A DNA stretch of 64,000 bases from Kitasatospora cineracea (GTDB taxonomy: Bacteria > Actinomycetota > Actinomycetes > Streptomycetales > Streptomycetaceae): the NCBI RefSeq assembly GCF_003751605.1, contig NZ_RJVJ01000001.1, forward strand, positions 682,001-746,000. Reading direction: 5' to 3'. Each line of letters starts with the position of its first letter. Within the stretch, counting starts at the first letter, position 1. The translations under genes were made by a program, and so were the position numbers. The notes under the pieces were generated by a model, which was given only the letters and a program-made list of their open reading frames with translations, searched no databases and had not been told where the DNA came from. Of the stretch, positions 8,904-15,447 are shown in pieces.

Positions 8904-9220
8904 GAGGCCGCGCCCAGCACCGGACGACCCCCGGCACCGGGCCGGACGGGGTGCAGGTCGCCGCGCAGGAAGGCGAGTTCGAGCAGCGCCTCGGCCGGCC
9001 GCTGCACCCACGGCAGGCCCGCGCACCCCAGCGCGACACCCCCGTACTCCGCCGGCACGTCGCTCCGGTAGACCGGCGAGAGCCCCGGCGGCGGCTCCAG
9101 CCGGGCCAGCCGGAACGCCCGCTCCAACAGGTCGGCGGCCTGCTCGGAGTCCGCGAACCCGTCCCGCAGGAAGCCCCGGAGGACGTCGACCGCCTCCAGC
9201 GACTGTCCGGTGTACAACAC
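8900..9220 (-). CDS. Hypothetical protein in small coupled operon
   Basis: A 106-aa protein starting GTG 9220 (MLYTGQSLEAVDVLRGFLRDG), with AAGGG about 6 bases upstream. It is mainly helical in the first half (SLEAVDVLRGFLRDGFADSE, then AADLLERAFRLARLE) and has no recognisable family. It shares a GTGA overlap with the next gene (8382-8903) and follows 9269-9475 by 48 bases, so the three form one transcription unit. That unit is divergent from the XRE regulator at 9671. A role linked to the XRE/DUF397 pair is inferred from a second, similarly arranged locus at 38-40 kb. Confidence 0.65.
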   Translation of the reverse strand: MLYTGQSLEAVDVLRGFLRDGFADSEQAADLLERAFRLARLEPPPGLSPVYRSDVPAEYGGVALGCAGLPWVQRPAEALLELAFLRGDLHPVRPGAGGRPVLGAAS

Positions 9221-9268
9221 GTGCGTCCCTTCGTTCGAGTATCGGGGGGCAGGGGGACGGCCGGACGG

Positions 9269-9475
9269 TCAGGCCGCGTCCGGCTCCCGGACCGCGTCGC
9301 GGCCGCCGCAGCGCGGGCACCGGCAGGCCGGCCAGATCAGCGCGGAGACCAGCGGCGGGAAGCAGTCCTCGTCGGACGTGCAGGACGAGACCTGCACCCG
9401 GGCCCCGTCGGCCCGCACGGTGTAGACCCGGATCGTCAACTTCGCTGTCGGCTCCGGGGGTTGGCGGTTCGGCAT
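9269..9475 (-). CDS. Small putative zinc-ribbon protein
   Basis: A 68-aa protein beginning MPNRQPPEPTAKLTIRVYTV. Cys residues occur as SSCTSDEDC and CRCPRCGG, suggesting a metal-binding site. The ATG at 9475 has GAGG 9 bases upstream. It is the first gene of a three-gene minus-strand operon that diverges from the XRE regulator across a 195-base intergenic region. That region contains a TTGAC-n11-GTCAA inverted repeat (9639-9659) just before the XRE ribosome site, possibly an autoregulatory operator. No family recognised. Confidence 0.65.
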   Translation of the reverse strand: MPNRQPPEPTAKLTIRVYTVRADGARVQVSSCTSDEDCFPPLVSALIWPACRCPRCGGRDAVREPDAA

Positions 9476-9670
9476 GACGATTGACCTCATGGGAATGGTT
9501 GCGCTGCGCAAGGAGGGTTTCGAGAAGCGTCCACGCGCCCGGACCGAGCTCCCGCACGCCGGTCACCGTCCGCTTCTTTCTGCGTTCTGTGCGTCACGAG
9601 CATCGGCGGGAACGGCTACGCTCACCAGGACTTGACCGTTGACTGATCCGGTCCGTCAAAGGGGACAACC

Positions 9671-10501
9671 ATGGAAACTGGCAACGAAGTTGATGTGGTG
9701 ACATCTCCCGCCCTGCGCTTCGGCCGGGAACTTGCCAGGTCAAGGGCGGCCCGCGACTGGTCACAGGTCAGGCTGGCCAAACAGATGGGCTACACGAACG
9801 GCTACATCTCGCTCATCGAACGAGGTAAGCGGGCACTAACTTTTACTTTCGCAGTCAAGGCCGACGAGGTGTTCGGCACCGGCTCGCGCTTCCAGGAGCT
9901 CTGGCGGCTGTACTCGAACGCGAGTCTGGTGGAGGGGTTCACGGAGTACGTCGAGGCCGAGGCCAGGTGCCGGGTGCTCCGTACTTTCCAGCTGGGCGTC
10001 GTTCCGGGACAGCTCCAGACTCCTGCCTACGCTTCGGCCTTGGCCATGGCGGCGGCACAGCGCGGAGACATCACCGCGGCCCAGGCGGAGGCCCGGGTCT
10101 CCTTCCTGCTGAACCGCCAGCAGATCTTTCGACGCCCCACCGCGCCGCTCGTCCACGCGGTGCTGGACGAGGGGTGCATCCGCCGGATCGTCGGCGGGCC
10201 GGCCGTGATGGCGGCTCAGCTCGCCCACCTGGAGACCCTGGCCGCAAGCCCCCGCGTCGTGCTGCAGATCGCTCCGTTCACGCTGGGCGAGTGGGCCCCG
10301 TTCAGGATGTCGGTGGTCCTCCTGACGCTTCCCGATCGGTCGATGCTCGGCTACGCGGAGTCCCTGGCCCGAGGCCATGTGGAGCGGAGCCGGGAGACCG
10401 TCGCGTCCTGGTCCAAGCGCTACGATCGGCTCCTGGTGGAGTCCCTCCCAACGGCCGCTTCACTAGCCATGATCCGAACTGCGCGGAAGGAACTCTCATG
10501 A
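9671..10501 (+). CDS. XRE-family regulator with DUF5753 (Scr1-type)
   Basis: A 276-aa DNA-binding protein. The helix-turn-helix covers about residues 17-70 (RELARSRAARDWSQVRLAK, then GYISLIERGKR). The rest is the DUF5753 region, with the typical QLGVVPGQLQTPAYA and a C-terminal VLLTLPDRSMLGYAESL. These proteins are regularly paired with a downstream DUF397 protein, named Scr1/Scr2-like toxin-antitoxin-type pairs in databases; several control development or antibiotic production. The partner follows with an ATGA overlap. A short upstream inverted repeat suggests autoregulation (inference). Confidence 0.88.
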   Translation: METGNEVDVVTSPALRFGRELARSRAARDWSQVRLAKQMGYTNGYISLIERGKRALTFTFAVKADEVFGTGSRFQELWRLYSNASLVEGFTEYVEAEARCRVLRTFQLGVVPGQLQTPAYASALAMAAAQRGDITAAQAEARVSFLLNRQQIFRRPTAPLVHAVLDEGCIRRIVGGPAVMAAQLAHLETLAASPRVVLQIAPFTLGEWAPFRMSVVLLTLPDRSMLGYAESLARGHVERSRETVASWSKRYDRLLVESLPTAASLAMIRTARKELS

Positions 10502-10716
10502 CCCGCATCGACCTCCCCCGTGCTCGATGGGTGAAGAGCAGCTACAGCTCCGACGGCGGAGAATGCGTCGAGTTCGCGCCCGAGTTCACCGCCACCCACG
10601 GCCTCGTCCCGGTCCGCGACTCCAAGGACCCCCAGGGCCCCGCCCTGCTCTTCACCGAAACCGCCTTCACCGCCTTCGTCACTGCGGTCAAGTCCGGCCG
10701 CTTCGACGCCAACTGA
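10498..10716 (+). CDS. DUF397 protein, partner of the XRE regulator
   Basis: 72 aa, the whole length of the family. Motifs seen: ARWVKSSYSSDGGECVEFAP, VPVRDSKDPQGPALLFT, then TAFVTAVKSGRFD. It starts at ATG 10498 inside the end of the XRE gene (4-base overlap), so translation is coupled. DUF397 proteins are the small partners of Scr1-like regulators. The second DUF397 gene 152 bases downstream is almost identical over its central part. Confidence 0.9.
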   Translation: MTRIDLPRARWVKSSYSSDGGECVEFAPEFTATHGLVPVRDSKDPQGPALLFTETAFTAFVTAVKSGRFDAN

Positions 10717-10868
10717 CGCACCAGCAGCGCCAAAAAGCCTCGCAGTCCGGTCACTTGGGCGCGCGGGGCTTCTTCATGCCCAGAACCGGGAAACCCCACC
10801 CGGGCGGCTTCGCCAGGAACGTACGCTCGGCCGCCGCGAGCACCGCATCCGCCATGGGAGGAACGCAC

Positions 10869-11087
10869 ATGACCTGCATCGACCTGTCCAGCGCCCGTTG
10901 GACGAAGAGCAGCCACAGCGGAAATGGCGGCAACTGCGTCGAGTTCGCGCCCGAGTTCACCGCCACCCACGGCCTCGTCCCGGTCCGCGACTCCAAGGAC
11001 CCCCAGGGCCCCGCCCTGCTCTTCACCGAGACCGCCTTCGCCGCCTTCGTCACCGCGGTCAAGTCCGGCCGCTTCGCCATGGGCTAG
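10869..11087 (+). CDS. DUF397 protein, tandem near-identical copy
   Basis: 72 aa, same length as the previous gene. From CVEF to GPALLFTE it is identical at DNA level for about 95 bases (10564-10658 versus 10935-11029). It differs in the N-terminal WTKSSHSGNGG and the C-terminal RFAMG. ATG 10869 is preceded by GGGAGGAACGCAC. It has no XRE gene of its own, so it may compete for the same regulator. The sharp identity suggests recent duplication or gene conversion. Confidence 0.88.
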   Translation: MTCIDLSSARWTKSSHSGNGGNCVEFAPEFTATHGLVPVRDSKDPQGPALLFTETAFAAFVTAVKSGRFAMG

Positions 11088-11162
11088 ACCCCGCTGAACG
11101 GTCGGGCCGCTCGGGAGGCTCGGGCTGCCGTACGGTGGCGGAGGTACCTCTTGGAGGACGCG

Positions 11163-11513
11163 TTGAGCACGGCAGCACACCATGCCGAGGAACTGATCCC
11201 GAGGCCCTCGAAGTCCCCGGCCGCGCTGAAGGCCGCCCTTGCGGTCGTGGCGCCGAACCTCCTGCCGAAGATGCAGGACAACCTGGAGAAGGCGTTCAAC
11301 CGGGCCGCCGAGTTGGACAGCCTCACACCGGTGCACGCGTTCCTCGTGCACTGGGCGACGATCGTCGAGATCGAGCGCTTCCCGGAGACGGCGCGCACGT
11401 ACCGCCGGAGCCTCTACCTCGCCCAACAGGCCGAAACCCCGGAGGAAGCCCGCGAACACCTTGCGGTGTCCGGTGGGATCCTCCGTGCGGCCACGGCGGC
11501 GATCCAGGAATGA
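11163..11513 (+). CDS. DUF6247 family protein
   Basis: A 116-aa helical protein of the actinobacterial DUF6247 type: IPRPSKSPAALKAAL, then LPKMQDNLEKAF, VHAFLVHWATIVEIERFPE and a C-terminal helix. Start TTG 11163 was chosen because GGAGG lies 5 bases upstream; a TTG at 11151 lacks such a site. It overlaps the following gene by 4 bases (ATGA). Such genes usually travel with a small partner, and the arrangement is toxin-antitoxin-like. That function is inferred, not shown. Confidence 0.72.
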   Translation: MSTAAHHAEELIPRPSKSPAALKAALAVVAPNLLPKMQDNLEKAFNRAAELDSLTPVHAFLVHWATIVEIERFPETARTYRRSLYLAQQAETPEEAREHLAVSGGILRAATAAIQE

Positions 11514-11760
11514 GCTGGTCCTGGGAGTACCACCCGATGCCGAGTACGTGGCCGCCGGCGCTGCGGCCGAGTTCCTCGCCGAGGTGTCAGGAAAAGCCGC
11601 TGAGCTGGTGAGGATGGCCGAGGCCCTCTACCTGGACGGGAGGGCCTTCGAAGGCATCGGGCCCGCAATGGAGGCAGTGGACGTCCCCGGTGGAATGTTC
11701 CACTACTTCATCGCTCCGCGGCTCGAACGGGTCTTCATCGTCCAGGTCACTGCCCTCTGA
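11510..11760 (+). pseudogene. Frameshifted partner of DUF6247 gene (possible RelE/ParE-like)
   Basis: From ATG 11510 the frame reads MSWSWEYHP and then leaves the sense frame. After one missing base in the C-run at 11531-11535, the neighbouring frame continues DAEYVAAGAAAEFLAEV, then KAAELVRMAEALY, GGMFHYFIAPRLERVFIVQV, to a stop at 11760. Joined, the product would be 83 aa and would match the usual partner of DUF6247 proteins in start and end. The closing beta strands resemble a RelE/ParE-type fold (inference). It is either a true frameshift or a homopolymer base-call error. Confidence 0.65.
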
Positions 11761-11778
11761 AAGACGAGCACCCCCAAG

Positions 11779-11812
11779 AACCCCGCAGGCCGGAGCGGTC
11801 GGGCTGCGGGTT
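11779..11812 (+). terminator. Hairpin terminator
   Basis: AACCC(C)GCAG pairs with CTGCGGGTT across a 15-base loop, 18 bases after the frameshifted gene. T-rich bases follow (TTTCTGCTGT). Confidence 0.55.
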
Positions 11813-11921
11813 TCTGCTGTGGTGGGGGCGGGTTACGCGGGTTCCTTCGGACGGTGGGGTGGGGGTGGTTGCGGGGGTTGGGCCGGATGGCAGGGGGGTT
11901 CACCCGGGCGGGTGGGGTCGG

Positions 11922-11948
11922 TTGTCCACAGGGGCGGGGTTGTCCACA
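11922..11948 (+). other. Pair of consensus DnaA boxes
   Basis: TTGTCCACA occurs at 11922-11930 and again at 11940-11948, same orientation, 18 bases apart. This is the preferred Streptomyces DnaA box. The surrounding 11761-12045 stretch is otherwise a G-rich non-coding interval with no gene seen. A chromosomal origin is not expected here, so these may be a DnaA-binding or titration site, or chance. Confidence 0.45.
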
Positions 11949-12045
11949 GGGTGGGGAAATGCCGGGGCGGGGTGTCGGGGTGGGGCGCAGGATGGCCGGC
12001 GCGGCCCTGTTCGGGGCCGTGGGGTCCGGTCGGGAAGGCTCTGTG

Positions 12046-12294
12046 ATGACGTCCTCTGTGCTGCCGCCGCTGCCTGCGGTGCTGGTTCCGCCGCGCCGTG
12101 AGGTGCCTGATTTTCCGCCGATCCGGGGGGTGGCGTCGGGTCGCCACCGGTTGCGGGGGGTGGTGCGGCGGCGGGGCGGGGTGGTGGCGGTGGGGTGCCT
12201 GGTGCTGGCTGCGGGGTTGCTGTGCGGGCCGCCGCGGGGGGCTCCGCCGGCGGTCGGCGGGGCGGGCGGGTGCCCTCCGGCGTCAACCCGGTGA
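12046..12294 (+). pseudogene. Truncated SAF/RcpC (CpaB-like) gene remnant
   Basis: An 82-aa frame from ATG 12046 with GAAGG 7 bases upstream. It begins MTSSVLPPLPAVLVPPRREV and has an Arg-rich stretch before one hydrophobic segment (VVAVGCLVLAAGLL), then stops. In streptomycetes the gene upstream of mscL is commonly an SAF-domain/CpaB-like protein with this N-terminal plan followed by a periplasmic SAF domain. That domain is absent here, so the gene appears truncated. The assignment rests on position and N-terminal layout only. Confidence 0.4.
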
Positions 12295-12342
12295 GGTCGG
12301 ATTCACCCGTGACCTCCGGGGGTGTCCGCCGTTCGACGCGGC

Positions 12343-12759
12343 ATGAAAGGCTTCAAGGAATTCCTGCTCCGCGGAAACGTGGTGGACCTGGCCGTCGCCG
12401 TCGTCATCGGCGCGGCCTTCACCACCGTCATCAACGCGGTCGTCAAGGGCGTGATCAACCCGCTGGTCGGCGTTTTCGGCACCAAGGACCTGTCCGCCTA
12501 CAAGTCCTGCCTCAAGGGCCCCTGCGAGGTGGACGCCGCCGGGAACGTCACCTCGGGCGTCTACATCCTCTGGGGCTCGGTGCTGAGCGCCGCGCTCACC
12601 TTCCTGATCACCGCCGCCGTCGTGTACTTCCTGCTGATCCTGCCGATGAACCACTACATGCGGAAGCGCAAGTCGTTGGAGGAGGAGGCCCTGGAGACCG
12701 AGGAGAAGGAGGTCGTCCTGCTCACCGAGATCCGCGACGCGCTGGTGCGCCGCGGCTGA
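12343..12759 (+). CDS. mscL: Large-conductance mechanosensitive channel
   Basis: A 138-aa inner-membrane channel that opens under hypo-osmotic tension. The N-terminal MKGFKEFLLRGNVVDLAVAV and TM1 motif AVVIGAAFTTVINAVV match the family. TM2 is at about residues 80-105 and the C-terminal helix is charged (RKSLEEEALETEEKEVVLL). The loop has a Cys pair (KSCLKGPC) that is unusual and could form a disulfide. ATG 12343 was chosen by similarity; no clear ribosome site is seen. A GTG at 12322 would add seven residues. Confidence 0.93.
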   Translation: MKGFKEFLLRGNVVDLAVAVVIGAAFTTVINAVVKGVINPLVGVFGTKDLSAYKSCLKGPCEVDAAGNVTSGVYILWGSVLSAALTFLITAAVVYFLLILPMNHYMRKRKSLEEEALETEEKEVVLLTEIRDALVRRG

Positions 12760-12769
12760 TCCCGTTACG

Positions 12770-12961
12770 TCACTTCTCCCCGTGGTGCGGGGGCCGCTGG
12801 CTGCGGTACCAGTCCAGCCCCCGCTCCCCCGACGCGTCGCCCCAGCCGCGGTCGGTGTCGTCGGAGGTCTGCTGGTCGAACGGGTCCGTGAAGACCAGGC
12901 GGGGCCTGGCCGCGGGGGCGGGCCGGGGCTCGGGCTGCGGTGCGTCGTCCGGGGAGGTCAT
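12770..12961 (-). CDS. Small conserved hypothetical protein, probably leaderless
   Basis: A 63-aa protein starting MTSPDDAPQPEPRPAPAARP, Pro-rich then ending RGLDWYRSQRPPHHGEK. The DQQTSDDTDRGWG...LDWY pattern is conserved in streptomycetes; the function is unknown. The sequence upstream of ATG 12961 reads TACAGT, seven bases, ATG: a -10 hexamer placed so that transcription would begin at the start codon. GGAGG is only 2 bases away, too close for normal use. An alternative GTG at 12970 would add three residues. Confidence 0.65.
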   Translation of the reverse strand: MTSPDDAPQPEPRPAPAARPRLVFTDPFDQQTSDDTDRGWGDASGERGLDWYRSQRPPHHGEK

Positions 12962-13004
12962 GTCCTCCACTGTAGGGCGGCCGCGGGCCCCGGCGGGGCG
13001 GCGG

Positions 13005-13976
13005 TCAGGCGGCCTCGAAGCCCGCGTGGTCGGCGATCTTCTTGAGTTCGGCGAGGGCGTGCTTCTCGATCTGGCGGATCCGCTCGCGGGTCAGGCCGTG
13101 CTGCTTGCCGACCTCGGTCAGCGTGCGCTCGCGGCCGTCCTCCATGCCGTAGCGGCTGCGGATGATGGAGGCGGTGCGGTCGTCGAGGCGGCCGATCAGG
13201 TCGTCCAGCTCCTCGCGGCGCAGCATCACCATCACCGCGTCCTCCGGGGAGACCGCGCCGGTGTCCTCCACCAGGTCTCCGAACTGGGTCTCGCCCTCGT
13301 CGTCGACCGACATGTTGAGGCTGACCGGGTCCCGGGCCCAGTCCAGCACGTCCTTGACGCGCTGCTCGGTGGTGTCCAGCTCGGCGGCGATCTCGGCGGG
13401 CTCGGGCTCGCGGCCCAGTTCCTTGGCCTTCTCGCGCTGGACCCGGCGGATCCGGCCGAGCTCCTCGACCAGGTGGACGGGGAGGCGGATGGTGCGGGAC
13501 TGGTCGGCGATGGAGCGGGTGATCGCCTGGCGGATCCACCACGTCGCGTAGGTGGAGAACTTGAAGCCCTTGGAGTAGTCGAACTTCTCCACGGCGCGGA
13601 CCAGGCCGGCGTTGCCCTCCTGGATCAGGTCGAGCAGCGGGAGGCCGCTGCGCGGGTAGCGGCGGGCCACCGCGACGACCAGGCGGAGGTTGGAGCGGAT
13701 GAAGACGTCCTTGGCGCGCTCGGCGTCGTCCGCTATCGCCTGCAGCTCCTCGGTGGTGGCGCCGTCGAGGGACTCCTCCTCGTCGAGCAGGTGCTGGGCG
13801 AAGACCCCGGCCTCGATCCGCAGGGACAGCTCGACCTCCTCCGCGGCATCGAGCAGGGGCGTCCTGGCGATCTCGTCGAGGTACATGCCGACCAGGTCAC
13901 GGTCGGCTTCGAGGTTGGTCGGGCGGGCGGTGCGAGTCCGATCGGCCCTGTCGCGTACGACGGCACGGGTGGCCAT
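13005..13976 (-). CDS. hrdD: RNA polymerase sigma factor HrdD (RpoD-like group 2)
   Basis: A 323-aa sigma-70 factor. Region 1.2 reads DLVGMYLDEIARTPLL. Region 2 has LRLVVAVARRYPRSGLPLLD and KFSTYATWWIRQAITR; region 3 has HLVEELGRIRRVQRE; region 4.2 has TLTEVGKQHGLTRERIRQIE. MATRAV at the start and HAGFEAA at the end match HrdD. Streptomyces HrdD is non-essential and induced by the oxidative-stress factor SigR and envelope-stress SigE. ATG 13976 has GAGGGAG 6 bases upstream. A SigR-type promoter lies about 90 bases upstream. Proximity to mscL agrees with the S. coelicolor gene order. Confidence 0.9.
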   Translation of the reverse strand: MATRAVVRDRADRTRTARPTNLEADRDLVGMYLDEIARTPLLDAAEEVELSLRIEAGVFAQHLLDEEESLDGATTEELQAIADDAERAKDVFIRSNLRLVVAVARRYPRSGLPLLDLIQEGNAGLVRAVEKFDYSKGFKFSTYATWWIRQAITRSIADQSRTIRLPVHLVEELGRIRRVQREKAKELGREPEPAEIAAELDTTEQRVKDVLDWARDPVSLNMSVDDEGETQFGDLVEDTGAVSPEDAVMVMLRREELDDLIGRLDDRTASIIRSRYGMEDGRERTLTEVGKQHGLTRERIRQIEKHALAELKKIADHAGFEAA

Positions 13977-14066
13977 GCTTGCTCCCTCACTGACGCTGCC
14001 GGTGGCGCTCCGTTCCGCCGCTCGGCACAACCGTGTGGGCCGTTCGTGGCTCACACGTAACGATCC

Positions 14067-14093
14067 AACGCACAGAAATCGGACAACATTCCC
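14067..14093 (-). promoter_or_regulatory. SigR-type promoter of hrdD
   Basis: On the minus strand GGGAAT (14093-14088), exactly 18 bases, then GTT (14069-14067). This matches the SigR consensus GGAAT-N18-GTT. hrdD is a known SigR target in S. coelicolor. The predicted leader is about 80 bases. The rest of the 13977-14322 interval between the divergent genes shows no gene. Confidence 0.7.
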
Positions 14094-14322
14094 AAGTGGC
14101 TCAGTTTTCCGCCGGGGATGCAGTATCCTGCCGATTTTCATCCGATCGGTACACGCAGCGTGACCGGCTCCGGACACCGCGCGCACACCGGGCCCGACCG
14201 GCGGCGGGCACCGGACCGGCGCGAACCCTTCGCGGAGCCTTCGCGCGGCGTCCGCACAACCGATGCCGAATTGCGATCGGGTCAGCGCCGGTTCGCCTCC
14301 TGGTGCTGGGAAGGTGTCTGTC

Positions 14323-15141
14323 ATGCACCAGTCCACCGACCCCGGCTCCCGGGCGCCCGCCGGGCGCTCCGCGGCCCGTCCCCGGGTACAACGCCCGAGG
14401 GTGCTCCGTTGTGCCTGGCCGGCGCTCGCGGGTGCGCTGGCGTTCGCCCTGCTGCTGGTGCTGGTGAGGACCGGCTGGGGGCCGCTGGCCCGGCTGGACC
14501 AGGGCTGGGTGTCGGTGCTGCACCGGTACGCGCTGCGCCACCCGGTGTGGACGGCCGCCATGCAGACGCTGGCCGACCTGGGCGCGCCCTGGGTGATGCG
14601 GGCGCTGCTCGGGGCGGTCGCGGTGTGGCTGTGGGCGCTGGGCGCCCGGGTGCTGGCGGGCTGGGCGGTGGCGGCGACGCTGCTGGGCTGGGCGGCGACC
14701 GGGGTCGGCCGGGCGCTGGCCGGGCGGCCCCGGCCGCACTTCGCCGACCCGGTGGCGGTCGGCTCCGGGCTGTCCTTCCCGTCCGGGCACGCGCTGGCCT
14801 CGGCGGTCACCTGCGGGGCGCTGCTGGTGCTGGCGTGGCCGCGGACGGAGCGGCCGGTGCGGGTGGCGGCGGCCGGTGCGGCGGCGCTGGCGGTGCTGGC
14901 GGTGGGCTGGACCAGGATCGCGCTGGGCGTGCACTGGCCGAGCGACGTGCCGGCCGGCTGGGCGGCGGCGGCGGTGGCGCTGGCCGGCCCGGCGCTGGCG
15001 GTGGAGCTGTGGCTTCCGGGCCGGTTCGGCCGGGACGTGCGGCTGCTGCGCCGGCGGGCCCGGCCCCGGGTGCAGCGGGTGCTGGCCCCGCCGCTGCCGC
15101 CGGTGGAGTCCGCCACGGAGCGCGATCCGGGCCGTTCCTGA
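14323..15141 (+). CDS. PAP2-family membrane phosphatase
   Basis: A 272-aa multi-pass membrane protein with about six hydrophobic segments. The three PAP2 acid-phosphatase motifs are present: GRALAGRPRPH (motif 1), FPSGHALAS (motif 2) and TRIALGVHWPSDV (motif 3, catalytic His). It is likely a lipid or undecaprenyl pyrophosphate phosphatase; the substrate is not resolved. ATG 14323 has GGGAAGG 8 bases upstream. A hairpin follows at 15299. Its position before murJ fits a cell-envelope role, but the two have separate promoters by spacing. Confidence 0.88.
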   Translation: MHQSTDPGSRAPAGRSAARPRVQRPRVLRCAWPALAGALAFALLLVLVRTGWGPLARLDQGWVSVLHRYALRHPVWTAAMQTLADLGAPWVMRALLGAVAVWLWALGARVLAGWAVAATLLGWAATGVGRALAGRPRPHFADPVAVGSGLSFPSGHALASAVTCGALLVLAWPRTERPVRVAAAGAAALAVLAVGWTRIALGVHWPSDVPAGWAAAAVALAGPALAVELWLPGRFGRDVRLLRRRARPRVQRVLAPPLPPVESATERDPGRS

Positions 15142-15298
15142 CGGATCGTGAGCAACGTCACACCGCGTTTCCGGCCTCCTCCGGGCGGGGGAACGGCGCG
15201 GGCAGCATTCCGCGTGTTTCCGGGCGCAAACGGCGCTCCCCGGCCGGTGCCGCAAGGCCCCCGGACGCCGGTGCGACCGGCTCGAACACCTCGCCGGT

Positions 15299-15325
15299 CG
15301 GCACCCGACTCCCCATCGGGTGCCG
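15299..15325. terminator. Hairpin in 306-base intergenic region
   Basis: A perfect 10-bp stem (15299-15308 and 15316-15325) with a 7-base loop, lying between the PAP2 gene and murJ. Probably ends PAP2 transcription. Nothing else is seen in 15142-15447. Confidence 0.5.
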
Positions 15326-15447
15326 AAGTGGGGCAGACTTCTGCGGCTGGTGCACCCTGCAACCGGCAGGCGGAGTCCGGACCAGGGCCGGATCTCCCGC
15401 ACTCATCCCACGCAGCGCCGGACGGGCACCGATCGACGGGGGGTCCG

